Shown piece after piece: positions 10,732-20,616 of a stretch of DNA of 64,000 bases. This stretch comes from Undaria pinnatifida (lineage: Eukaryota > Sar > Phaeophyceae > Laminariales > Alariaceae): positions 6,739,765 to 6,803,764 of the forward strand of contig JABAKD010000004.1 in NCBI GenBank assembly GCA_012845835.1, given 5' to 3'. Positions within the stretch are counted from its first letter, which is position 1. Each line of letters opens with the position of its first letter. The notes beneath the pieces were generated by a model. That model ran no database searches and was not told the origin of the DNA. It was given only the letters and a program-made list of their open reading frames with translations. A program made the position numbers and the translations under genes.

Positions 10732-11982
10732 TAGGGCCTTACCCAATAAGCTTTTTTTTTCTCCGATATAGACTAGGCTTTTTTTTTCAGCGGGCAAAAC
10801 GGAAATAAGCTCGCGATTTATGCCAGTTTTGCGCGGATAAGCTCGATTTATTATGCTCGCTATTTGTTCCATCTCTTCTATCTTGATTTTGTTCGATAAA
10901 AGGGTGTTTGCTGGCTCGTCTAACACTCGATGGGCATCCTTGCTTTTCGTCGATAAGCTCGTGAAACGTGGTTTCTTCGGCTATTTGATTTTCTTCTACG
11001 AGCCACATGGCAGGTGCAGGTGTGTCAGTGCTGTAAAATACATACTTCGTATAGTCTACAGTCTATACTCCCATACATAGACAATACTTCGAAGTAGATA
11101 GACTACGTACTGTATTTATTTTACGTACTTCGTATCATAAGTAAGCTGTTGTTGTGTGTTGTGTCCATAGTCTATACAGCACAGTGCGCACAGCAGTGCC
11201 TTGCTGCGCCTTTTCCATACCACCGCACCACCATGTCAATTGGAAAACTTGCTTGAACTCTCCAGAGTTACATGTACTCGAAACTCGACAGCAAAAACAG
11301 AGCTAGCGAGCTAGCCAAACAGAGCGGACTACCCAGCACCCCCGCACCCCGCACTACGCAATGCTACTTTCCCCGCCCCCTGCTGTAGTCGTCTACAGTT
11401 AGTTCGTACTTGAGACGAGCGGATGCTGCAATGCGGTCACTGAAGCTAGACTCCTGCTTCTCGTCCATACAAGCGCGCAAAAAAGAAAATACCCGTTCCA
11501 TGAACGCGGAGGATGGCTGAATCAACGCGATGTCCTTTGCAACATCATACCAACGCGGAAGCTTAAGCCTATTGTCATGCCAGAATTGCCACAGATCGTA
11601 CCCGGCGTCAGCGTTAGAAGCTATAAGATGTGGTACTCATCCTGCGCGTGTTTATGTGTTCTTATGTAGGACCGTCCAAAGTCGCGATAAACAGAGCCGA
11701 CAATAATAGGTGTATTTAAGCCTCGTAAATTGCATTAATACCGTGCGGCCACCCATTTGGCGTCTCCACTGTGCAGCCAGACAACCAGACGCACATATAC
11801 ACCCGAAACGGGGGCGGGCATAACCACCTTATACTTGATTTCCCTTGTTATGCTCACACATAATAAGCTATTTTGGAATGTTGGCTATGCTCGCTCGGAC
11901 ATGAGCTTTTCCATAATAATAAGCTCAAAAAGCCAGTATAAGCTAAAAGATATGCTAGCTTATTGGGTAGTCTAAGGCCCTA
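10732..11982 (-). mobile_element. hAT-like DNA transposon, decayed (1251 bp)
   Basis: Terminal inverted repeats start TAGGGCCTTA on both sides. They continue as ACCCAATAAGC after a 4-base gap on one arm. Flanks are cctgccat (10724-10731) and cctgacat (11983-11990), an 8-bp target duplication with one mismatch. TAGGG/CAGGG termini and 8-bp duplications are hallmarks of hAT elements. A hAT transposase C-terminus lies inside on the - strand, so the call does not rest on the ends alone. Subterminal sequence is rich in AATAAGC/GCTTATT motifs. Confidence 0.85.
11364..11636 (-). pseudogene. hAT transposase C-terminal (dimerisation) fragment
   Basis: A stop-bounded frame of 90 residues reads NRLKLPRWYDVAKDIALIQ, then PSSAFMERVFSFLR, then DRIAASARLKYE. 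This matches the hAT C-terminal dimerisation domain: the PSS-x3-ER-x-FS core followed by a helix ending in L-K. It lacks an upstream start and the DDE catalytic core, which does not appear elsewhere in the element, so it is a remnant. It lies centrally in the 10732-11982 element, on the - strand. The fold assignment is from motif recognition. Confidence 0.8.
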
Positions 11983-11990
11983 CCTGACAT

Positions 11991-13789
11991 TGAATACTCC
12001 GCTTACCAACTGGGGGAGGGGGGATGTACCCAACTTTCATGCTTGGCCGTAATTGTATGAACTTAAACCCTCGCATCCCTGCAATGTCGGGATGGAGCAT
12101 GTCGGGTTTTTACCGACAAGGCAGGCATTGGTTGCACCAAGCGGGAAACGCCGTGAGGTGTTCGGCGAGTCGCATGAAGGGTGAGCCGCTGCGTCTGACT
12201 AAAAACCGCCAGTAGTGAGGTGGACTTGCATATGGATGCCAGTTTCAATGAGATGACTCAATCTCCAGTACGACCACTTGCAAGGACAGCAGAGTGTGGT
12301 GGGAGTACCATGTAACTGCCTCATGGGTGTCGGGCCATGAACACTAGGTGATACCGTCATCCCCCTTTTGCGGGCGAAAAATTCTCCACCCCTCACAAAT
12401 GATCGAACTCGACCGTGTTGTAAGGCAGGCAATTGCTAGTTAACAACTGATTTTACCATAGCACCTCGGCAAACCAGCACTTTTTCTTTAACGAAACTTA
12501 TTTGTGTCTTCTCGACACGAGGAAGGGGATGGTTACGAAGAAATATATTCACACGTTTTCTTGTTATATAAAAATTGAAAAACGTCAGCTGCAGCTGTGA
12601 ACACGACCGATTGAATGATTGAAACTTGGTTGCAAAGGAGTATCGAACGATGACTGACATCGGGGTGTCAGGAGATACGGCCGAGAGTTGCTTTTACAAC
12701 CGGCGATTTCGTTAAAGAAAAGGTGGACGGGCTACCGTAGGACGACTCCTACCTTGCAATGGGTTAACCTTTTGCAAGTGGAGTTTAGATGGACAGCTTG
12801 TTCGATGTGAATCGCGGTATTATGGGTAAAAATGTACAAGCGACTCCCAAAAGCTGATTGATGCTGCTGTTGATACCACCGCGTGACATAGCAGCACAAC
12901 AAGCATCTGGGGTACACACCTTGTTGTACCGTTGCGCTCGGAGTCGTAACTCAGATTCAGTGGCACTCAAAAGCACACCTGGTACCACCATGTGACGGGC
13001 GCAGCAAACTTTTCCTCGCAAGATTTTGTCTTGTGCTCCAAAGAGATAAAACCAAACCAGGCGTGACTCACGTCTCGATCTGCGAACTGCCGTGAGGACC
13101 AAAAAAAGGTGTTGACCAAGCAGAAACGAGCCTTCCAAGTACAGCCTACAGCCATACTAAATCCTACAAAATTGTTTGCAAAATTGGGGGGGCTATGTAT
13201 GGTAGAACGACTCTATCTAGTACACCTGGTATGCACGTTCGGTTTGTAGAATTTAGTATGGTGTTAGCGGATGGGACGGTGTCAGGTGCCCCCCCCCCCC
13301 CTCTGCCGGGAGGCTTGAAGTTTTTATAAAAAAACGAGTAATGTCAGCTGTGAATACGACCGATTGAATGGTTGAAACTCAACTTTGCAAGCTGCTATGT
13401 CACTACCATTCATCGTACAGGTACGCGTAAGTATATATTTGCATAATAACCATTCTGTGCACTAAAATACTAGTCTATAATCCGAATCGATCGGGAAATA
13501 AACGTAAGAATGTCGGAACAGTCTGGAGTTCAGCGAAACGGAAAGGAAAGGAAAGGAAATGGCGGAGAACCGCGTAGTAGGGGGGGGGTGGTTTCAGGGG
13601 AAATAATGATTGGAAAATAGGAGAGTCTCGGCAGCACCACCGGCATAGTAGTACAGCAGCAGCACAGTAGCAGCGAGTATTGGAAACGAAACACGCAAAT
13701 TTTCGTGAAGAGGAGACCAAATGTCTAGGAATAATGGTTTTGTTACAAAGTCACCGCTGAAAAAATTGACTTTGAACAGGTGTCGGAAA
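11991..13789. other. Intergenic; scattered repeat fragments
   Basis: 12550-12745 is related to 54940-55075 and, inverted, to 57180-57290 (shared aaccggcgatttc and agaaaag). 13345-13420 and 12585-12640 are diverged relatives of the AB terminus (cagctgtgaa, gattgaatg, ttgcaag). A C-run is at 13289-13301 and a G-run at 13582-13590. No gene is supported. Confidence 0.5.
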
Positions 13790-13935
13790 CCTGGTTTTCG
13801 GGCGCCCTCGGCTGGTGTGTATTTTAATTATATAATATTAAAAAGTATAGTTAGATATATTGTAAAAATGAAAATAACTCCAGCTGTTTGGGCATTCAGC
13901 TGTTCGGGCGCCCTCGGCTGGAGTGTATTTTAATT
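13790..13935 (+). repeat. Two short AB-tail variants in tandem
   Basis: Both end in the AB-like tail ctgg(t/a)gtgtattttaatt but carry ttcgggcgccctcggctgg in place of the usual gatctcacagctgg. The same variant occurs inverted at 19736-19845. Confidence 0.65.
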
Positions 13936-14167
13936 TGGTTTCCTCTTCACCAAAAATTGCGTGTTCATTAATATGATGGCGTTCTCCCCGGGGCAGAGGG
14001 AATGAAACTGGCGGCTCTCCCTCGTCCCGTTTCCCCTGCCCCCCCCCCCCCATCCCCCGTTCCCTATCCCGGCTGTTGTACGCGGCTGACCTGCCTTTTA
14101 CTTCCGACAGATAAACTCAACAACCGGAAGCCTGTTCAGAAGCCGCATTCCACGCCTGCACCTACCA

Positions 14168-15208
14168 TTACTCTACCTGTCCCCACCCATCTCGTCCCTT
14201 GCCCTGGCTTCCTACTAGGCGCTCTTCTCTTCCTAATAGAACCCTCGACACCCAGAGGGGATACTCAATTGTAGACCTCACGTGCCCCCTAAATGCTTGC
14301 GACGCCCACTTTCCTCTTCTTTGGGTCACCCACATCTTTGCTCCCACCTCCGCTGTCCTAGTCGATCCCCTTATCCTTCTGGAGTGCGGCGCGCATTCCT
14401 CCGGAACCAGTCCCCCCCCGCTCCCCCCGTCCCATTCCCCCTCCATTTCCTCACCACTCTCTCCAGTCCGCTGATTAAGCGAAACGTCTCTTTCCCTATC
14501 ATACCCTCCGTCTCCCCCTGCTCCTGTACGCCATCTGTAGGGTATTCTACCTCCCCGGAACCTTCCTCTCATAGTGCTCCACCAGTTTCACCATCAAGTC
14601 CACTATGTTCCCTTCTCTCCCCCCCCCCCCCCCCCCCCTCTCCCGGTTCCTGTTGTTCTCACGGCTACCGCTCCTTTTCTCTCCTGGTCCCGTTTCCCCT
14701 TTGAAGTGTATCTCCATCGTATCTGCTGCCTTCCTCTCTCCCGGCCCCAACTGCACCCATTTTCGAAAAAGGCTACATCTCCCCTCCTCAAGCAGTAAAC
14801 CCTCGTGCAGCTTCCTCCCTTCCGCCGTGAACAGCTCCGTGGCCCTCCACAAGAGCTAATTCGTCAAGAACTGTCCGATCTTCCCGATCCTCCGCCCTAT
14901 CCCCCACTCATCGATGCTCTCTTCCATCACTCTGATCATCTCCCACGTCAGCGGCCTCCTCACCCGCCCATGGTTATCCCCTTCCACAAGGCGCTTTTCT
15001 CCACGTCCTCGATCCTAAATTGCTTTCGCGGCCGTGACAGCCCCCCCCACTGCTCGTGGTAGAAGTGTACCGCGGCCATCAAATTCCCCGCCACGGTCGC
15101 CTCCTTATTCTTCCTTTCCGCGCAGCAGTAGGCCACGATCTCTGTCAGCTCATCCGCCAACCCCCACTCGTCCATCTCATTCCCCAACCAGTTTCCATTC
15201 CTTCTCAT
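14168..15208 (-). pseudogene. Tyrosine recombinase remnant of the retrotransposon
   Basis: Pieces in three frames line up in order. The core-binding part has EATVAGNLMAAVHFYHEQW (about 15100). The catalytic part has LWRATELF (first Arg, about 14840), CLRRGDVAFF and ERKGAVAVRT (about 14780-14650). The C-terminal part has HSRRIRGSTR (H-x-x-R box, about 14380) and GKWASQAF. Frameshifts separate the pieces, so no functional protein can be made. Where relatives have a tyrosine in the sequence after AF, this copy has HVRS, so the nucleophile appears lost (alignment from memory). The family call is firm; the residue claim is moderate. Confidence 0.75.
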
Positions 15209-15877
15209 GATCCTTCAGCTCACCCACATTCTCCAATCTCGCGCATGAGTCCTTCGAGTCGACTTCGCAACTCGCCCCAAGTGCGTCGCTGTGCGCAATC
15301 TCCGAACACATCCTCGCTCTTTCCACTCCGAGTTCCTGGGCCTGCCACGGAACGGCGGGGCATTCGTTTGTCAGCCTCGGTTGGATTCCTTTCCCATTCC
15401 ACCTCGTTATCCCGTCCGCCCACACGCTCTTCACCCCCATAACGTGTTTCCCTTGAAGCACCATCCCCTATATGCTCCACCACCCTCAACAATATCATCA
15501 TCCCTCCAGATGTCACTCCCCCCTATCCCCCCTGGCAGTTCTTCACCCACTGGGCCGCCGAAGAAATATCCCCTCTCATCAGCACGGCATCCCCACCCTC
15601 GCCGCCCCTCTCTCCTGATCACTCTCATCGCGAACAACCTCATCACCATCCCCAGCATCTCAAGAAAATTGATGGAAAACCAGTTTTCGTTCCTTCCCTT
15701 CCTACTCCTGATCATCCTCGTTCTCGCTTCCCCTGTCAGGTTGTACCTCCAATACACCACCGTCTCCAGGCCCAACCCTCCTACACCTCGAATGAATCGC
15801 CCGAACCATCTACTTCTGTGGGGCTGTTTCACGAACCAGAAGAACGGCACCGCTGACTCTTCTCCTCTCCTCGCCAA
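15177..15877 (-). pseudogene. RNase H domain remnant of the retrotransposon
   Basis: Frame 1 gives VYWRYNLTGEAR, then FSINFLEMLGMVM. After a frameshift near 15580 the sequence continues VLMRGDISSAAQWVKNC and, past a stop, KHVMGVKSVWADGITRW (about 15410). SIN-LE-LGMV, MRGDN-x-AVQWV and GV-N-x-ADGI-RW are signature blocks of the RNase H of DIRS-like elements. At least one frameshift and one in-frame stop show inactivation. The recombinase lies immediately downstream. Confidence 0.75.
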
Positions 15878-17170
15878 GCCTTCTGTCAGGCACCATCTTT
15901 ACCACTCATGTGGCATGAACCCCTCCGTAAGATCCCGCACCCTCCTTGTTTCTGCCTTCTTCCTACCCCCTCCCCCTCGGTCTTTTTCCCATGCATCCCT
16001 TCGGTGCCATTACCACTCGATTCCCCTTCCTGGTCGTGTACTGCCCTTTTCCCGTACACGTCGTCCCCGCCCCCCCGTTCGCGAACCCTTTTCGTGTGTT
16101 TCCCTTCCTTCTCGCTCCGCGAGAGAAAGCACTTGCGTCCCCCGTCCCGGTCACGGCCTCGTCGCGGACGCTACCACTTCTTTCATGTTTAGCTCCGTCA
16201 CCACAGATTTCCCCCTCCCTCCGAATGCGCGCCTCGTGTACAGCGCCCCCCATGCGCGGCCCCGCAAGTACTTGCCAACGTCGTTCAAACGTTCCGTGTA
16301 CGGCCCCGCCCTGCATTTCCCGGCTCGTTCTATGTGCAACCCCATTGCAGCACCCTCCTCCCTCCGTCGGAGTGCGCACCCCCGGTATTACTCACTCTGC
16401 GCACGGCCCGCGCCATGCGTCCCCCCCCTGCGTTCCGTGCACGGTCCCACCGCGCACTTCCCGGCTCGATCCCTTCGTTGCCCCTTTTCCGTACCATTTA
16501 CCTCCCTCGAGCGCTCTCCGCCCGCCTCTTTGTGCGCGGTCCCATTGACGAATTCCCCTCCCCCACGTACCCTGCCTTTTTCGTTTTGTTTTGTTTTTGT
16601 TTCGTTTTTTTTTTGCCGCACCTTCGACGCCTTTTCCTTCTTCCCCGCCCGCCTTTATCACCTGAGTTCAACGGTCTGATATTTATACCCTCCCCATCCC
16701 ACCTCACCCCCTCTTCCCCCATTCACCACACCGGGGGTTGGCCAAACCCCCTAAATCCCGCGCTATGCTCCCACCTATCGTTCCGGGATACCTTTCTTAA
16801 CTCGCCCCCTCCCTTGTTTGTGTGTTTGCTTGTTTATTGTCCTTGACCCCGTCCCCACCGCGCGCCCCCATTTGCAACACCGGAACTGGGCCCAACGTGT
16901 TGATCATGAACTCTACTCTGCTCGGCCCGTCCGTCCTTGCCTCATTGCCTTAACTCGCCAACCCTTCCCCCCGCGCCGTTGATCTCCTGTTTAGAATATG
17001 TATTCGCGTACAAGTATATATATTCGTTGCTCCTTTACCCCCTCCCTCTCCCCTCTCCTCAACCAGCGACCCTCCCCCGCCCGTTGCAACTCGCCTCATC
17101 CATGCCGTAGCAGTCGCACTTTATACTAGTAATAATAGTATTTATAGTTCTAGTATTTATAGTACTGAAG

Positions 17171-17800
17171 GGGAATCGTAATCTCAGATTATTAATAGCA
17201 ATAAGAGTAGTCTAGTGGTAGTAGCGTAGTATAGCAGCATCATCAGCTGTATGTAGTAGTGTAGTATTACTCGTAGTACTATTAATAGTAGTAGTGGTAG
17301 TGGTGGTAGTGATAGTAGTGTAGTAGTATTATCACTGCAAGGCCAGAATATTAACAGTAGTACTATGCTGAAGCTATAATGCCGTTAAGTTAGTGGTTAG
17401 TACTCGTAGCGGCTACAGCTGTGGTGATATAATGATATCGTGGAACTTATCCCCAGTGACGCTAACTGTCATCGCGGCGGCCAAAGACAATATGCAACTC
17501 CCCTGCCATTCAATGCTACATAGAGATGTGGTATCGTAATCTCAGAGTAATAGCAATAATGCAGTGGTAGTAGTGTAGTACAGTAAAAAAACAGCATCAG
17601 GAGTAGTAGTACAAGTGGAATAAAACTGCAAGGCCAGCATATTAACAGTAGTACTATGTTAAAGTTATTATAGTGCTGTTGGTGGTCAAGACTCCTAGCG
17701 GTTGTGGTGATATAATGGAACTCATCTCCAGTTACGCTAACCGTCACTGCTTGCTGCCATAAATATAAAATACAACTCCCTTGCCTTTCCATGCTACACG
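17171..17800 (+). repeat. Imperfect ~360-bp tandem duplication with (agt)n
   Basis: Unit 1 starts near atcgtaatctcagatta (17174) and unit 2 near atcgtaatctcagagta (17533). Both run through aggccag-atattaacagtagtac and end with caactcc(c/t)ttgcc-type sequence. The first unit has an expanded agt/gta trinucleotide stretch (about 17190-17340). No coding evidence. Confidence 0.75.
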
Positions 17801-18124
17801 CATACCATCCAATGTTTGTATTACTATGCATGGTATTCGGTATTTTATATCCTACATCCATTCATTGTTTCCACTTTTTCTTGATATCGCCATTTTTGAA
17901 GAAATTGTCCAAACACGTCACTGTGTTCCAACTGCAGGCCAGTATAGGACCTGCCGCCCCTCAGTACCGTGCAGGGCAACCCCTCTGCACGCTACTACTG
18001 GTATGATATACCATGGTACCACGGTAGATAGTAAGTAGTGCACGGTATAGACTACAATAGTATCGAAAAACATCGAAGCTTTATTTTCATTTTCATATGA
18101 TAACCCTATCTACATATTAATATA
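17801..18124. other. No gene recognised
   Basis: AT-rich sequence with no shared repeat or convincing frame. Confidence 0.4.
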
Positions 18125-19735
18125 ATTTTATGAAAATTAAAATACACTCCAGCTGTGAGATCGAAGATTTCGTCGAAACTCATCTTTGCAAGCTGTTTGT
18201 GATACTCCGATCGCGCGTATTACGAGTTGTGTGTCCTCATTAAGGATATAGGTCGGCGACTCCCCTTGCAACTACAGTGTAGCTATCAGGGTCAACAGGG
18301 TGATTTTAGTCAGTCTGTGCGCGGAAACTCTAAACCCCGTTCCTGAGGGGGACAAAATCTGACAGCTGTGGAGAGAAATGTATCCTTTCATCAAGTGAAT
18401 CCTGTAAAAAAAGTCGAATAACCGGTGAGGGGGGGGGCGGAGTTTTGAAGGACGCGGGGGCCTGCTTTTGATCAAAAGCGAGCGGGGTTGGAGGGGGGGG
18501 GGGGGGGGGGAAGGGGGGGGGGGGCGGACGGGCGGGCAATTTGTGCATGTAAGCTATAAATCCTTTCAAGGGGATAAATCTGACGTTTTGAAAAAAAAAA
18601 AAAAAAAAAACGCACCAGTTTATCATGGACGGGGGGGGGGTGGGGCGCGGGTGGGGCGTGTGGGGCAGCTCAGTCTGTGCGTGGAAACTATACATTATTT
18701 TGAGGGGATAAGTGTGACGGTTTTGGAAATAATGCATCAGTTTATCATGTATATCCTGGGGTAAGTCGTACAATCAGTGAGTAGAGAGAGGGTGGAGTGT
18801 TCGAGGGGGTGGGGTTGGGATGGGTTGGGGGGGGTGGGGGAGGTGGGGGGTGGGGGCCGGGGGGGGGAGGGGGCGGAGGGGGCGGGGGGGGGGGATGGAA
18901 ATGAAGGGGTTTAGGTGAGGGGTTTGTTATACGTGTGGTGCTAGGTCTAGGCGATGGTGCGGGTGATGGGGAAGAAAGGGGCGTTCGGGGCGGGCGGGGG
19001 GGGGAAGCAGCGGCATGGATGGCTCTCGAAATATAATGGGGTGATATCCTGTGCGTGAAGTGTTTATTAGTCTGGCGGATTTCGATATTCGGTGGGGCGT
19101 TTGAGCAAGGGAGAGCGAGAAGCGGGGGGGGGGGGGGGGGGGGGATTTTTTTTGAGGTTTAGGTCACAAATAATATTCAAATACACTTCGGCTGTGAGAT
19201 CAAAGATATGTAGGGGCTTGTTATACGCGTGGTGCTAGGTCTTCTAGGCGATCTTGCGGGTGGTTGGAAAAGAGGGGGCGTTGGAGTTTATTTTTTTTGG
19301 GGGGGGGGGTGGGGGCAAAGAAATGAATACTACGTCATGGATGGTCAGAAATATAATGACGTGATATCAACTGCGTATAGGTGTTAATTACTCTGGTCGA
19401 TTTCGATTGTGAGTGGGGCGTTTGGACAAACTAGGCGGAAGGGGGGGGAAATCGGGGGACGGGGGGGGGGGGTTTATGAACAAGAGGGGTCAGGGGAGGG
19501 GGAGGGGAGGGTGGGGGGCAGGGGGCGGGACATTTCAATATGTGTGCGGAAACTATAAATCCTCAAAGGGGACAAACCTGACGATTGAAGCAATAAGATA
19601 TCCCTTTATATCATCTGCCTTGTAATGTTTACTATTCTAGAAGGTTTGATGTTATTTAATAGATGCAGCATGCAACCCAGTGTTTAAGTGTAGTAAATAA
19701 CGTGTTAAATCTTCATAATTTGTTATCTTATTATA
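18125..19735 (-). mobile_element. AB element, near full-length, inverted
   Basis: The constant terminus is at 18125-18370, followed by G-tract (poly-C on the other strand) modules from 18430 to 19550. The 5' segment (19565-19735) matches 3300-3500 inverted. Units carry the reverse complements of cctagacctagcaccac and the ~290-bp period. An A-run (18592-18610) interrupts one module. No coding capacity. Confidence 0.75.
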
Positions 19736-19845
19736 ATACGCTCCAGCCGAGGGCGCCCGAAAAATATCGAAGCTTTTTTTCATGTTCATAATATAGACTA
19801 TTGTACTGCCTAATTAAAACACACTCCAGCCGAGGGCGCCCGGAA
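19736..19845 (-). repeat. Two short AB-tail variants, inverted
   Basis: Two blocks with c(g/a)ctccagccgagggcgcccg, the inverse of 13790-13935, separated by about 60 bases. Confidence 0.65.
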
Positions 19846-19924
19846 AACTTTTCCCGACATCTGACGTCATTATTTTCGCTTCATCTGTGAGATCTACATA
19901 CATACACAGAGTATATACTCGTAC

Positions 19925-20015
19925 ATACGCGCGATCGGAGTACCACACCAAGCTTGCAAAGATGAGTTTCGACAAAATCTTCGATCTCACAGCTGGAGTG
20001 TATTTTCTTTTTTTT
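19925..20015 (+). repeat. AB terminus, short 5'-truncated copy
   Basis: About 90 bases from cgcgcgatcggagta to cagctggagtgtattttc, followed by a T-rich tail. Confidence 0.75.
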
Positions 20016-20113
20016 TAATACGTACTTGTACATATCATAGCTATTCCCCAAGTTTATACTTCTTTGTGGTTCGTGGGCATTTTCTAAGGCTCGAATCGCA
20101 CTGCTTTCACCAG

Positions 20114-20326
20114 GTCGTGGACTCCCAGCCCCAGAAGCCCCCAAACGAAGCTGCCAAGCATTCCTACACGGAGCAAAGCAACGCCGCTGGGACAGGGCAC
20201 AACTTTGTCATTGCCATTGGCCTTGTGCTTCTGGCAGCTGCTTCGTGGGAACTCTTCTTACAGCTTATTGTTCACCTTAAACATAGTACTACAACAAAAT
20301 TATCAATACGTACGAATACGGAGTAG
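20114..20326 (+). CDS. Possible terminal exon with a membrane segment (unknown)
   Basis: A pyrimidine-rich stretch ending 'caccag' at 20113 precedes a 70-codon open frame starting VVDSQPQKPPNEAAKHSY and ending at TAG 20324. Residues 32-54 (FVIAIGLVLLAAASWELFLQ region) form one clear membrane-spanning segment. It sits only 30 bases upstream of the oxygenase start codon but is not in one frame with it. It could be the last exon of an upstream gene, an untranslated leader, or chance. No family is recognised. Confidence 0.35.
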   Translation, partial: VVDSQPQKPPNEAAKHSYTEQSNAAGTGHNFVIAIGLVLLAAASWELFLQLIVHLKHSTTTKLSIRTNTE

Positions 20327-20355
20327 AAGACACTGATCAGCAGCGTGTTTTCAGG

Positions 20356-20616
20356 ATGGCCCGGGGCAGCGTGGTGATGATGTGGTTCACGGGCATGCTC
20401 GGTGCTGCCCATGGATTTCAACTGCATGCTCTTCCTGTGCTGCAACCCAAGATGCCACGTGCTTCCACGCGAATGACCGCCCGTACGCCAAGCTCGAGCT
20501 CAGTTGCCTCGCGGAATGGCCATACCAAGGACATTTGTCATACCGAGGACGGAAATCGTGCAGCCCCGGAGAAAGCCCGCTCAAGACACCAAGAACGCTT
20601 CGACTGGAAAAAACAA
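20356..20616 (+). CDS. Oxygenase exon 1: plastid-targeting presequence
   Basis: 87 codons from ATG 20356 to CAA, then donor gtgagc at 20617. Residues 1-20 (hydrophobic VVMMWFTGMLGAAHG) look like a signal peptide with cleavage before Phe21, the rule for heterokont plastid presequences (an ASAFAP-like site). Residues 22-75 are Ser/Thr/Arg-rich, like a transit peptide. The last seven residues, RFDWKKQ, join in phase 0 to WYPVLAV of the next exon, giving the family's F-x-W-x3-WYPV block. An AG (tttcag) sits directly before the ATG, so an upstream non-coding exon is possible. The assignment depends on the 27.6-kb splice, so confidence is lower than for exons 3 and 4. Confidence 0.72.

Larger units (their letters stand above)
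14168..17000 (-). mobile_element. Tyrosine-recombinase retrotransposon, degenerate
   Basis: Read on the - strand, an RNase H remnant (15877-15177) is followed by a tyrosine recombinase (15208-14168). That gene order is known from DIRS-like retrotransposons. No reverse transcriptase is recognised between 15880 and 16900. That part is G-rich on the coding strand with imperfect repeats of a block containing GTVHGT/GAVHGT (about 16200-16510). The outer ends are not defined; 14168 and 17000 are approximate. Confidence 0.7.

Noticed and set aside
15291..16679. Long + strand open frame of 462 codons
   Set aside because: It is the antisense of the tyrosine-recombinase retrotransposon; composition is Pro/Ser/Arg-rich and no domain is visible.
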